From Verrucomicrobiota bacterium (GTDB lineage Bacteria > Verrucomicrobiota > Verrucomicrobiia > Opitutales > Opitutaceae), in assembly GCA_023443455.1 (NCBI GenBank), contig JAEZUE010000037.1, positions 1-64,000 of the forward strand: DNA of 64,000 nucleotides. Direction: 5' to 3'. The first letter of the stretch is position 1. Each line of letters opens with the position of its first letter. The notes beneath the pieces were generated by a model that saw only the letters and a list, made by a program, of their open reading frames with translations, searched no databases and was not told where the DNA came from. A program made the translations under genes and the position numbers. Positions 6,178 through 14,844 of this stretch are shown here, one piece after another.

Positions 6178-7971
6178 TCAGGCCGGCGGAATCGCCGTGG
6201 AGGCGATGTGCAGATCCTTGAGCTGCTTGGCCGTGGGCACCGAGGGGCTCTGGGTCATGAGGCACTGGCCCTTCTGCGTCTTCGGGAAGGCGATCACATC
6301 GCGGATGCTGGTCGAGCCGCAGAGGATCGTCACCAGACGGTCGAGACCGAGGGCGATGCCGCCGTGCGGGGGCGCGCCGAACTTGAAGGAGTTGAGCATG
6401 TAGCCGAAGCGGCTCTCGACGACGTCGGCCGGGATCTTGAGCACTTCCTCGAAGACCTTCTGCTGCAACGCGGGCTGGTGGATACGGATCGAACCGCCGC
6501 CGAGCTCCACACCGTTGAGCACGATGTCGTAATGCTGGCCGCGGACGGACTGCGGCTCGCTGTCGAGCAGCGGGATGTCGTCGACGACCGGCGAGGTGAA
6601 CGGATGGTGCGTCGAGACGAAGCGTTTCTCCTCCTCGTCGTAGCTCATCAGCGGGAAGTCGATGACCCAGAGGAAATCGTAGCGGTCGGCCGGGATCGAG
6701 AGCACGCCGCGCTTCTGCAGCAGCTGGGCGGAGTCGAGGCGCACGCGACCGAGGATCGCGCAGGCCTTCTCCCAAGTGGTGGCGGCGAAGAAGACGATGT
6801 CGCCCTCCTCGATCTGCAGGAGCTGCTTGAGCGCCTCCTTCTCCCCGTCGGTGAAGAACTTCACGATCGGCGACTTCCACTCGCCCTTCTCGGCCTTGAT
6901 GAAGGCCAGCCCCTTCGCGCCGAGCGACTTCGCGGCCTCCTCGAGCGTCGAGAGTTCGCCCTGGGTGATGTCGGCGAGCTTCTTGGCGTTGAAGGCCTTG
7001 ATGCAACCGCCGGAGGCCACGGTGGACTGGAAGACCTTGAAGGCGGAATTGCGGAAGACCTCGGTGAGATCGACGAGTTCGAGGTCGAAACGGGTATCGG
7101 GCTTGTCGACACCGTAGCGGTTCATCGCCTCGGTGTACTTCATGCGCGGGAACGGCGTGGGGATGTCGATGCCCTTCACGTCCTTCCAGATGCGCTGCAG
7201 CATGCCCTCGATGAGCGCGTAGATGTCCTCGCGGTCGATGAAGGAGGCCTCGATGTCGATCTGGGTGAACTCGGGCTGGCGGTCGGCGCGCAGATCCTCG
7301 TCGCGAAAGCACTTCGCGACCTGGAAGTACTTTTCGAAACCGGCGACCATCAGCATCTGCTTGAACTGCTGGGGCGACTGCGGGAGCGCGTAGCATTGGC
7401 CCGGATTCACGCGCGACGGCACCAGATACTCGCGGGCGCCCTCGGGCGTGCTCTTGAACAGGATCGGGGTCTCGATCTCGAGGAAGCCGTTGCCGTCCAT
7501 GTAGTCGCGGATCGCACGGGTCGTGGCGTAGCGCGTCATGATCGCGTTCTTCATGCGCGGGCGGCGCAGGTCGAGGTAGCGGTACGAGAGGCGCATGTCC
7601 TCGTTGACCTTGTCGCCGGCGGCGTCGTCGAGCGGGAACGGCGGGGTCTCGGAGATATTGTGGACCGTGAGCGCGGTGACCTGCAGCTCGACCTCGCCGG
7701 TCGGCAGGTTCTTGTTGATCATCTCGGCCGGGCGCATCTCGACCTCGCCGGCCAGGGTGACGACCGACTCCGGTCGCAGGGTGATGGCGACGGCGCCGAG
7801 CTCCGCGCTGGTCTTGGGATTGAGCTTCACCTGGGTGACGCCCGCGCGGTCGCGCAGGTCGATGAACAGGATGCCGCCGTGGTCGCGGATGGAATCGACC
7901 CAACCGGACAGGGTGACGGACTTGCCGACGTCGGCGCGGGTGATCTGGGCGCAGGTGTGCGAACGCTTCAT
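6178..7971 (-). CDS. aspS: Aspartyl-tRNA synthetase
   Basis: A 597-residue bacterial-type class II synthetase that charges tRNA-Asp (or tRNA-Asp and tRNA-Asn if non-discriminating). It opens with the anticodon-binding OB fold (SGWVDSIRDHGGILFIDLRD). Motif 2 is FRDEDLRADRQPEFTQID, the bacterial GAD insertion spans roughly residues 285-415, and motif 3 is GGIALGLDRLV near the C-terminus. The length fits the family. The ATG at 7971 is preferred over a TTG four codons earlier. It is divergent from the MuiA-family gene across 175 bp and ends at a strong terminator. Confidence 0.97.
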   Translation of the reverse strand: MKRSHTCAQITRADVGKSVTLSGWVDSIRDHGGILFIDLRDRAGVTQVKLNPKTSAELGAVAITLRPESVVTLAGEVEMRPAEMINKNLPTGEVELQVTALTVHNISETPPFPLDDAAGDKVNEDMRLSYRYLDLRRPRMKNAIMTRYATTRAIRDYMDGNGFLEIETPILFKSTPEGAREYLVPSRVNPGQCYALPQSPQQFKQMLMVAGFEKYFQVAKCFRDEDLRADRQPEFTQIDIEASFIDREDIYALIEGMLQRIWKDVKGIDIPTPFPRMKYTEAMNRYGVDKPDTRFDLELVDLTEVFRNSAFKVFQSTVASGGCIKAFNAKKLADITQGELSTLEEAAKSLGAKGLAFIKAEKGEWKSPIVKFFTDGEKEALKQLLQIEEGDIVFFAATTWEKACAILGRVRLDSAQLLQKRGVLSIPADRYDFLWVIDFPLMSYDEEEKRFVSTHHPFTSPVVDDIPLLDSEPQSVRGQHYDIVLNGVELGGGSIRIHQPALQQKVFEEVLKIPADVVESRFGYMLNSFKFGAPPHGGIALGLDRLVTILCGSTSIRDVIAFPKTQKGQCLMTQSPSVPTAKQLKDLHIASTAIPPA

Positions 7972-8146
7972 GGTAAAGGGCAAAGGAGGGCACGAAACGG
8001 CCGCCGCCTACGCTGGGCAATCCCAATCTGCCCGGAACGACACGCCGCCCGGGAGGCCTCGGCGGGCCACACTTCCAAGTCGCGAACGGAGCGAACTCGC
8101 TTTATGTATCCTGCTTTCCTTTTCGAGAACCAACCCCAATCGCCCC

Positions 8147-9802
8147 ATGACTATCCGCTGCCTCCCCGCGTTCGTCGTCGCCGTCGTCGTGTTGCCGTTC
8201 GCCGCGGCCGTGACCCCTGCCGAATCAACCATCACCACCGCTACCGTCTATCTCGACCGGGCGGTCGTCACCCGCACTGCCGCACTCGAACTGCCCGCCG
8301 GCGAACACCAGCTCCGCTTCGCCAACCTGCCCGCGTCGCTTCTCGACGATTCGCTCCAAGTTTCCGGCAGGGGCACCGCCGGAGCCACGATCCTCGATGT
8401 GAGCGCGACGCCGCAGTGGCTCGATGCGGTTGCAAACGACCGGATGCGCGCCCTCGAAACCGAGATCGAGACCCTGCGCAAACAGCTCCGGGTGCTCGAC
8501 GACCGATCCACCTCGCTCGACCAGCAACAGTCGCTCCTGGTGCGCATCGGCCACGCCGCGACCACCCTCTCGGCCGACGGTGACGCCGCCCCGCCCTCCC
8601 GGCCCGCAACTACCGAGTGGCAGCAGCTCCTCGATTTCTACGGCGCCGGCTTTGACAAGCTCGCCGCCGAGCGCCAGGCCCTCGACCCCCAGCGCGACGA
8701 ACTGAAACGCAAACTCGATGCCGCCGTCGCCCAACTCAACGAGTCGCGCCCGCCGACCGGCCGCATGGTCAAAAATGTGGTCGTCCGGGTGGACGTCGCC
8801 AATGCGGGCAAACTCGACCTCGCCCTCGCCTACACCCTCCCCGAGGCCGCCTGGTCGCCCGCCTACGACGCCCGGTTCTCCACCACGGATCGCACCCTCG
8901 CCCTCGGCTATTTCGGTGTGGTTCGCCAGAGCTCGGGCGAAGACTGGCAGGACGTGGAGCTCACGCTCTCCATTGCCCGCCCCTCCCTTGGCGGCGCCGC
9001 CCCCGAACTGCTGCCTTGGAACGTCGCCCAGCAACGCGAGCCGGCCTTCGAACGCCTGCAAATGATGGAGGAACGCGCCAAGGGCGAGCGGCTCATGGCT
9101 CCTCGTTCCGCTTCGAGGGCGCTGACCGACGAGATGGAACCCGAGATCGAAACGGGACAACAGTCCGCCACCGTCGACACCCTGGCCACTTCGGCGACCT
9201 TCCGCATCCCGCTCCGAACCGACATCCCCAGCGACAACGCACCGCACAAGATCGGCATCGCCACCGTGCCGCTCAAAGCCGGACTCGCCTACCACGCAAC
9301 CCCGAAGCTCCTGCCTGCCGCCTTCCTCTCCGCTGCCGTGCAGAACAGCTCCGATTACCCCCTTCTCGCGGGCAAACTCGCCATCTTCCTCGACGGCACC
9401 TTCGTCACCAACGGAAGCCTGAAAACCGTGATGCCCGGCGAGAAATTCGATCTCGCCCTCGGCGCCGACGAAGGACTGCGCGTCGAGCGCAAGCTGGTCG
9501 GTCGCTTCACCGAGGACCTCGGACTGGTGTCCAAGCAGATTCGCGTGACCTACGACGTGAAGATCACCGTCACGAACAACCGGCGCACTGCCGAGACGAT
9601 CACGGTGAAGGATCAACTCCCACTCTCCCAGCACGAGAAAATCGCAGTCCTCCAGTTGGCCCCAGACCCGAAAACGCTCAAGCCCGACACCCAAGGCGTG
9701 CTCGCCTGGACCTTCGAACTCGAACCCGGCGAAAAACGCGACTTGCCCCTCAAGTTCAGCGTCACCTACCCGCGCGACTTCCCCGTCTCCGGCTTGGAGT
9801 GA
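8147..9802 (+). CDS. MuiA-family (DUF4140/DUF4139) envelope protein
   Basis: A 551-residue predicted secreted protein. A signal peptide (about residues 1-25, ending AVTPAES) leads into the DUF4140 N-terminal domain (STITTATVYLDRAVVTR). A coiled-coil spacer follows at about residues 95-210, then the DUF4139 beta-rich domain (PEAAWSPAYDARF ... LGYFGVVRQSSGEDWQDVELTLS). The family is named after mucoidy inhibitor A; its biochemical role is not established. The start at 8147 was picked because it opens directly on the signal peptide; the frame extends far upstream without coding sense. A three-gene envelope operon follows after 166 bp. Confidence 0.85.
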   Translation: MTIRCLPAFVVAVVVLPFAAAVTPAESTITTATVYLDRAVVTRTAALELPAGEHQLRFANLPASLLDDSLQVSGRGTAGATILDVSATPQWLDAVANDRMRALETEIETLRKQLRVLDDRSTSLDQQQSLLVRIGHAATTLSADGDAAPPSRPATTEWQQLLDFYGAGFDKLAAERQALDPQRDELKRKLDAAVAQLNESRPPTGRMVKNVVVRVDVANAGKLDLALAYTLPEAAWSPAYDARFSTTDRTLALGYFGVVRQSSGEDWQDVELTLSIARPSLGGAAPELLPWNVAQQREPAFERLQMMEERAKGERLMAPRSASRALTDEMEPEIETGQQSATVDTLATSATFRIPLRTDIPSDNAPHKIGIATVPLKAGLAYHATPKLLPAAFLSAAVQNSSDYPLLAGKLAIFLDGTFVTNGSLKTVMPGEKFDLALGADEGLRVERKLVGRFTEDLGLVSKQIRVTYDVKITVTNNRRTAETITVKDQLPLSQHEKIAVLQLAPDPKTLKPDTQGVLAWTFELEPGEKRDLPLKFSVTYPRDFPVSGLE

Positions 9803-9968
9803 CCCCGTTGCCAGCTCCGCGGCCCGCCTGTACCACGGCGCCGGCGGGGGCGCTCCGATGACCTTGCGCCAGACCCGTTGACCCGCCGCGGCCCGCCCCA
9901 CAACCTCCGCCCGCAGTGACACTCGGCCCCACTCGGCTCCGGCCCCGCCGCAGCCGCGAACGCTCCCC

Positions 9969-11072
9969 ATGAAACGACGCGCGCAGATCCTCGGCACCGT
10001 CCTTGGCGGAGTCCTGTTGTGTGCACCGCTTCCCCTCCGGGCCACGGCCCTCGACGACTTGATCAATGCCGCCGGTCAAGGGTTGCCGAATGTGCCCGAC
10101 GCGTCCCCGCCCCAGCGGGTGGACGGCGAAGACACCGGCGATTCAGACTACGACTACGGCGAAGAGGAACGCCTTCGGCAGGCGCAAGAGCAGGCCGCCC
10201 GCGAACAACGCGAGAAGGAGGAGCGGGAACGCCAACGGCTCGAACAGGAGCGTTTGGAGAAGGAACGCCAGCGGCTCGAACGCGAACGTCTCGCCCGCGA
10301 GGAACAGGAACGGTTGCGCCGCGAGGCGGAAGCCCGCCGCGCGCGCCTCCGCCAACAGGCCGCCGCCGCCCACCAGCACTGGCTGGGCGAAGATGAACGC
10401 AACCGCGCCGCCTTCGACGACGTGTTCGCCGACTCCGGCACGGCCGCCGCCGAGGGCGACCCCGGCGCGGTCGATCTCTCGAACGCTCGCGCGCTCGTGC
10501 CGACCTTGCTCCGCGGAGCCCCCACCCCGCAGCCGAGCCTGCGGATCAAGGCACCGCCGCTTCCTCCCCCCGAGTTCACCGTCCCCGCCGGCACGGAAGC
10601 TCCCGAACCGGCCGTCCTTCCATTCTGGCGACCGGACTGGGAACGCAAACTCGCGGACATGGGTTTCGCCTACGCCTCGATGTACCTGAAGGCCAGGATC
10701 GACGGCCTGGGCTCCATCCCGGAGATGCTCAAGGACTCGTTGGATCTGAAGAAGAAGCTGGGCCGTCGCTTCACCGACCATCTGGAAAACGTCTTCGCGA
10801 CCGCGCAGCTCGCCACCCGCCCCGACGCCGACCTGGGCGCCCTCTCGGACCGCGCGGAGCGCCAGTTCCGTTCGTTCGCCGCCGCCGTGGACGAGGATGC
10901 CCGCAACGGAATCCGGGATACGATCGCCACCACCGGCGGCGGTGCGCTGGGCGACGGCGCGGAGGCCGCCGAGTTCGGCATCGCCGCCGGGCGGGAACAT
11001 CTGCAGGACCTCCAGGAATTGGAGAAGTGGTGCGCCGACAACCCGGCACGCCGCCGGGGAACACGACCATGA
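9969..11072 (+). CDS. Secreted protein with long charged helix, unknown function
   Basis: A 367-residue protein I do not recognise. Residues 1-26 form a signal peptide (GGVLLCAPLPLRATA). Residues about 64-135 are an unbroken Arg/Glu/Gln helix (repeats such as RLEQERLEKERQRLERER), which could be a coiled coil or a single rigid helix like that of TolA. A proline-rich linker (PPLPPPEFTVPAGTEAPEPA) precedes a predicted helical C-terminal domain (about 220-350). It is likely periplasmic, with the helix acting as a spacer. The stop overlaps the next gene's ATG by 4 bases (ATGA), so the two are co-translated. It is the first gene of a three-gene operon ending in the ankyrin protein. Confidence 0.7.
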   Translation: MKRRAQILGTVLGGVLLCAPLPLRATALDDLINAAGQGLPNVPDASPPQRVDGEDTGDSDYDYGEEERLRQAQEQAAREQREKEERERQRLEQERLEKERQRLERERLAREEQERLRREAEARRARLRQQAAAAHQHWLGEDERNRAAFDDVFADSGTAAAEGDPGAVDLSNARALVPTLLRGAPTPQPSLRIKAPPLPPPEFTVPAGTEAPEPAVLPFWRPDWERKLADMGFAYASMYLKARIDGLGSIPEMLKDSLDLKKKLGRRFTDHLENVFATAQLATRPDADLGALSDRAERQFRSFAAAVDEDARNGIRDTIATTGGGALGDGAEAAEFGIAAGREHLQDLQELEKWCADNPARRRGTRP

Positions 11073-11947
11073 TCGCCCCTCTTCCAATGCGAATCCTTCT
11101 CCTGGCCTGCGGGCTGACGGGGGGCGTGGCCGCGGCCGGCCCGGACGGTTTTCTGCCGGCGGAGTCGCGCGCCGTGACCTTGGCGACCCTACCCGATCCG
11201 CCCGCCGGAGAATCACCGACCCGCGCGGTCCGGCTGACGGCACGAGGTGTGCCGACAGTGCTGTTTCGGGAACATCTTTTCATGCTGAGCGAACGGCCGC
11301 AGGCCCCCGTGGCCCACTGGACGCTTCCGCCCGGCACCGAGGCTGTGCAGGACTACTGCTGGCTGGACGACGCCGGCACGCTCGCGCTTCTGCGCGAGAC
11401 CACCGTGGATTTCGTCCGCGCCGGCCGCACGATCCGTAGCGTGGCGACACCGGCCCGCGGGATGCGGCTGGTCCGCGCCGACAACAGACACTGTTACCTC
11501 TACGGCGGCGAGGGCGAGAGTTGGGCGCGCACCGTGCTGCTGCTCGACGTCGACGGGGGCGTGCGGCATCTCGCTCGCCTGCCCGACCCGATCACCGCCG
11601 TGGCCGGCAACGGCACCAACACCTTCGTCGCCTCCGGCCCTGTCGTCCGGTTCTTGGGTACGGGGGCCGAGCCCCGCCCCGTCTTCGCCGAGACGACCCC
11701 GATCGAGGAGCTGGCCTACGCGCCGCCCGTCGGCGTGTTCTATCGCACGAGCGCCGGCATCGGTTGCCTGCACGGTCCGGCGGCCGGCTCCCTGTTTCTG
11801 CGCCAGCCCGCGCACTCGCTGGATGCGCGCGACGGCCGGCTGCTCGTGCTCACCACCGACAGCGAAGTCCTCCTGCTCGCCCCGACCCACCGGATCCCGC
11901 ACCTCCTCGACACGGTGCGCGCACTCGGCCCCGCGCGCCGGCACTGA
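11069..11947 (+). CDS. Secreted beta-rich protein of unknown function
   Basis: A 292-residue protein I do not recognise. The N-terminus (RILLLACGLTGGVAAAG) is a signal peptide. The rest is rich in short strands spaced about 40 residues apart, with recurring features such as YCWLDDAGTLALLRE, CYLYGGEGESW and DGRLLVLTTDSEVLLLAP. That resembles a small beta-propeller, although no family signature is clear. The ATG at 11069 is chosen for its 4-base overlap with the preceding stop; an alternative ATG at 11087 also precedes the signal peptide. Forty bases separate it from the ankyrin gene, so all three are probably one transcript. Confidence 0.62.
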   Translation: MIAPLPMRILLLACGLTGGVAAAGPDGFLPAESRAVTLATLPDPPAGESPTRAVRLTARGVPTVLFREHLFMLSERPQAPVAHWTLPPGTEAVQDYCWLDDAGTLALLRETTVDFVRAGRTIRSVATPARGMRLVRADNRHCYLYGGEGESWARTVLLLDVDGGVRHLARLPDPITAVAGNGTNTFVASGPVVRFLGTGAEPRPVFAETTPIEELAYAPPVGVFYRTSAGIGCLHGPAAGSLFLRQPAHSLDARDGRLLVLTTDSEVLLLAPTHRIPHLLDTVRALGPARRH

Positions 11948-11985
11948 AGTACGGATACGAGCGATCTTCGAAACCGAAACCAATC

Positions 11986-14667
11986 ATGAACATGAGCAAA
12001 CGGCACGTGCTGCTGCTGGGGGCGGTGCTCCTGGCGGGCACCTATGGCGGCAACTATTGGTGGCAGAACATCGGCTGGCCGACCGCCGAGAGCGGCACGC
12101 CCGCCACGTTGTTCGCCGCCGCGGAGCAGGGTGACGCGCTGGCCACCCGGCGCGCCTTGTGGCACGGGGCCGACCCCGCGACCAAGGATGCGGAAGGCCG
12201 CACCGCGCTCGCCCTCGCCGCCGCTCGCGGCCACGGCAGCGTCGTGGAGTTGCTGCTCGCGCGCGGGAGCGATCCCAACACGCGGGACAAGGCCGGCCGC
12301 ACTCCCCTCCTCGCCGCGACCGATCCTACGACCAGGGCAGATGCCTCCTCGCCCGCAGCCGATCTGGAAACCCTGCGCCTCCTGTTCGCCGCCGGGGCCG
12401 AGGTTGATGCCCGCGAACACCGCGAAGGGGCGACCGCCCTGATGCTGGCCGCCCACGCCGGAGCGCCCGGGCCCGTGGAGCTCCTCCTCGCGTGCGGGGC
12501 CAACCCCAACGCCCAGGATCTGGCCGGCACCACCGTCCTCTGCTACGCCAGCACGCCCGAAGTCGCCGAGATCCTGTTGCAGCAGCCGATCGAAATCGAC
12601 GCCGCCGACGAGCGCGGCCTCACCGCCCTGATGTGGCACGCCCGGACCGGCGAAGCCGCACTCGTCCGTACGCTGCTCGCACACGGCGCCACCGTGAATG
12701 CGAGAGACGCGGAAGGCCGCACCGCTCTCGATCTCGCCCGCTCGCTCGAGATCAAACGGCTCCTGCTCGACCGTGGCGCGGAGCTCGACGCTCCCGGCAG
12801 CGAGGGCATCACGCCCCTCATGGCAGCCATCGCCGGCGAGCAACTCGAGGCCGCGACGCTGCTCATCGAGAAGGGCGCCAACCTCGAGGCCCGCGACAGT
12901 GAAGGCCGCACCGCGCTGGCCCGCGCCGCCATGGCCGGCCAGACCGCCGCCGTGCGGCACCTGTTGGAAAAAGGCGCCGCAATCGAGGTGGTCGACAAAG
13001 CGGGCTTCACCCCGCTGACGCTCGCGGCCGGCGCAGGCCACACGGACCTGGCCCGGTTGCTCCTGGACAAGGGCGCGCAGCTCGAACCTCCAAACCCAGC
13101 CACCATGACGGCCCTGGCGTGCGCAGTCGCCGGCGGTCACACGGAGTCGGTGAAGTTGCTGCTTGATCGTGGGGCGCCGGTCGATACCGCCGGCCCCGAC
13201 GATTGGACCGCCCTGATGCATGCCCAGAGCCCCGAGATAGCGAAGCTGTTGCTCGACAAGGGCGCCTCGGTCGCGGTCAAGAGCCAGGCCGACTGGACTC
13301 CATTAATGATCGCCGTGAACGAAAAAAGGCCGGAGTTGGTGAAGCTATATCTGGAGCGGGGCGCCGATCCCAACGCGAAGAACAGCATGGGCGGTACCGC
13401 GCTGATGCTGGCCGAGGACCCGATCATAGCAAAGATGCTGCTCGACAAAGGGGCCGACATCGACGCTCGGACCAGTTACGGCTGGTCGGTGCTGGACCGT
13501 ATCGACAACCTCGATGTACTGACCCTCCTGCTCGACCGCGGGGCCCGCATCGAGGGAGCAGCCGACGAGAAATGGCCGGTGCTCCACGCGGCGGCTCTGG
13601 GCGGCAACACGGCAAAGGTGAAGCTGCTGCTCGACCGCGGCGCAGCAATCGACCGGAAGAACCGATACAACCAGACCGCTTTGCAGTGCGCCGCCGGGCA
13701 GGGACAGCTTGAGACGGTGAAACTGCTGGTCGAGCGTGGGGCAAGCCTGGACCAGCTGGACCCCGATGGAGCCACGCTGCTGATGCTCGCAGCGGGCAGC
13801 TCCAGCCAAGGAAAACTGGAGACAGTGCGTTGGTTGCTCGAACACGGGGGCGACGTCAACGCCACCGCCACTGACGGCCGCACCGCCTTGATGAGCGCGG
13901 CAACGGCGGACAGCACCGAGGTCATAAGGCTCCTGTCCCAACGTGGCGCGACCCTCGACGCGACCGACAAGAATGGCTGGACCGCCCTGATGCGCGCCGC
14001 CAACGCCGGCCAGACCGCCGCCGCGGCGCTCCTCTTGGAGTACGGAGCCGCCATCGAGGCCGCCACACCCGAGGGATGGACATCACTCATGATGTGTGCC
14101 CAACAGGGCTCTCCCGAGACCATCAAACTGCTACTGGACAAGGGCGCCGACATCGAGAAGCGCAAACCCGATGGACTCAACGCACTGATGATCGCCGCGG
14201 CGTGGGACCAGGCCGCCATCGTGCAATTGCTGCTCGACCGCGGCGCCGACATCAATGCGAAGGACAGGAACGGCTTCACCGCCCTCGCGTACGCCAAGAA
14301 GCCCGCCGCCACCAAAGTCCTCAAGGACGCGCGACTCGATCTCGCGGTGCTGCTCGCCGAGGACCGGTTCGAGGACGAGGCCCTCACCGATGAGCTGATC
14401 GATTCGAAGAACCGGTTTCTTCCCGGCTATCTGGCCGCCGCCACGCCGGACCAGTTGGCCACCCTGCTTTCCAGCGTCGAGAAACGCCTCATCCAAGCCC
14501 AGCGACGAGTGGCCGAACTCAACAGCGCCGCCGAGGATGCCGTGCGCGCCGGCGGCAATGCCACCGATTTCCGGACCCGCACGGCCAAAGTGCAGGCCTA
14601 CATGAGCGTACTCAAAGCGATCCAACGCGCACTGAGCGAATCGATCGCCACCGCACCGCAATCCTAG
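11986..14667 (+). CDS. Membrane-anchored ankyrin-repeat protein
   Basis: An 893-residue protein. A membrane anchor or signal segment spans about residues 7-23 (VLLLGAVLLAGTYGGNY). About 22 ankyrin repeats follow from residue 38 to about 780 (typical unit WTALMRAANAGQTAAAALLL). At least four units, around residues 185, 238, 405 and 470, are cut to 30 residues by loss of a helix turn. The C-terminal 110 residues are helical and coiled-coil-like (LSSVEKRLIQAQRRVAEL). Ankyrin arrays bind proteins, and the leader suggests this one faces the periplasm. It is the last gene of the operon; no enzyme domain is present. Confidence 0.88.
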   Translation: MNMSKRHVLLLGAVLLAGTYGGNYWWQNIGWPTAESGTPATLFAAAEQGDALATRRALWHGADPATKDAEGRTALALAAARGHGSVVELLLARGSDPNTRDKAGRTPLLAATDPTTRADASSPAADLETLRLLFAAGAEVDAREHREGATALMLAAHAGAPGPVELLLACGANPNAQDLAGTTVLCYASTPEVAEILLQQPIEIDAADERGLTALMWHARTGEAALVRTLLAHGATVNARDAEGRTALDLARSLEIKRLLLDRGAELDAPGSEGITPLMAAIAGEQLEAATLLIEKGANLEARDSEGRTALARAAMAGQTAAVRHLLEKGAAIEVVDKAGFTPLTLAAGAGHTDLARLLLDKGAQLEPPNPATMTALACAVAGGHTESVKLLLDRGAPVDTAGPDDWTALMHAQSPEIAKLLLDKGASVAVKSQADWTPLMIAVNEKRPELVKLYLERGADPNAKNSMGGTALMLAEDPIIAKMLLDKGADIDARTSYGWSVLDRIDNLDVLTLLLDRGARIEGAADEKWPVLHAAALGGNTAKVKLLLDRGAAIDRKNRYNQTALQCAAGQGQLETVKLLVERGASLDQLDPDGATLLMLAAGSSSQGKLETVRWLLEHGGDVNATATDGRTALMSAATADSTEVIRLLSQRGATLDATDKNGWTALMRAANAGQTAAAALLLEYGAAIEAATPEGWTSLMMCAQQGSPETIKLLLDKGADIEKRKPDGLNALMIAAAWDQAAIVQLLLDRGADINAKDRNGFTALAYAKKPAATKVLKDARLDLAVLLAEDRFEDEALTDELIDSKNRFLPGYLAAATPDQLATLLSSVEKRLIQAQRRVAELNSAAEDAVRAGGNATDFRTRTAKVQAYMSVLKAIQRALSESIATAPQS

Positions 14668-14669
14668 CG

Positions 14670-14708
14670 CGCCCCTGGGAAACACGGAGACCCGGTGTTT
14701 CCGGGGCG
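14670..14708 (+). terminator. Hairpin after the ankyrin operon
   Basis: CGCCCC...GAAACAC pairs with GTGTTTCCGGGGCG across a short loop, with a small bulge, starting 2 bases after the ankyrin stop. No T-run follows, so it may be a factor-assisted terminator or a 3'-end stabiliser. Confidence 0.5.
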
Positions 14709-14844
14709 ACCAGGCGACCCTCCAAGGCGAAGTCGCAATAAATGCGCTTTCCCAAGCGGGGTCCGTTCTCTCTGCTTTGCGGCTTCACAAACCCCCGCGC
14801 GCCCGACGCCCTGTCGCGCCACGCGCTCCCCGCATCGCCTCGAC

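Noticed and set aside
6085..8583. An 832-codon plus-strand frame opposite aspS and running into the MuiA-family gene
   Set aside because: Composition is a mirror of aspS codons, with no domain. The true plus-strand gene starts at 8147 in another frame.
10150..10360. Short near-repeats suggestive of a tandem repeat or CRISPR-like array
   Set aside because: They encode a Glu/Arg helix inside a valid gene; units are irregular in length and there are no spacers.
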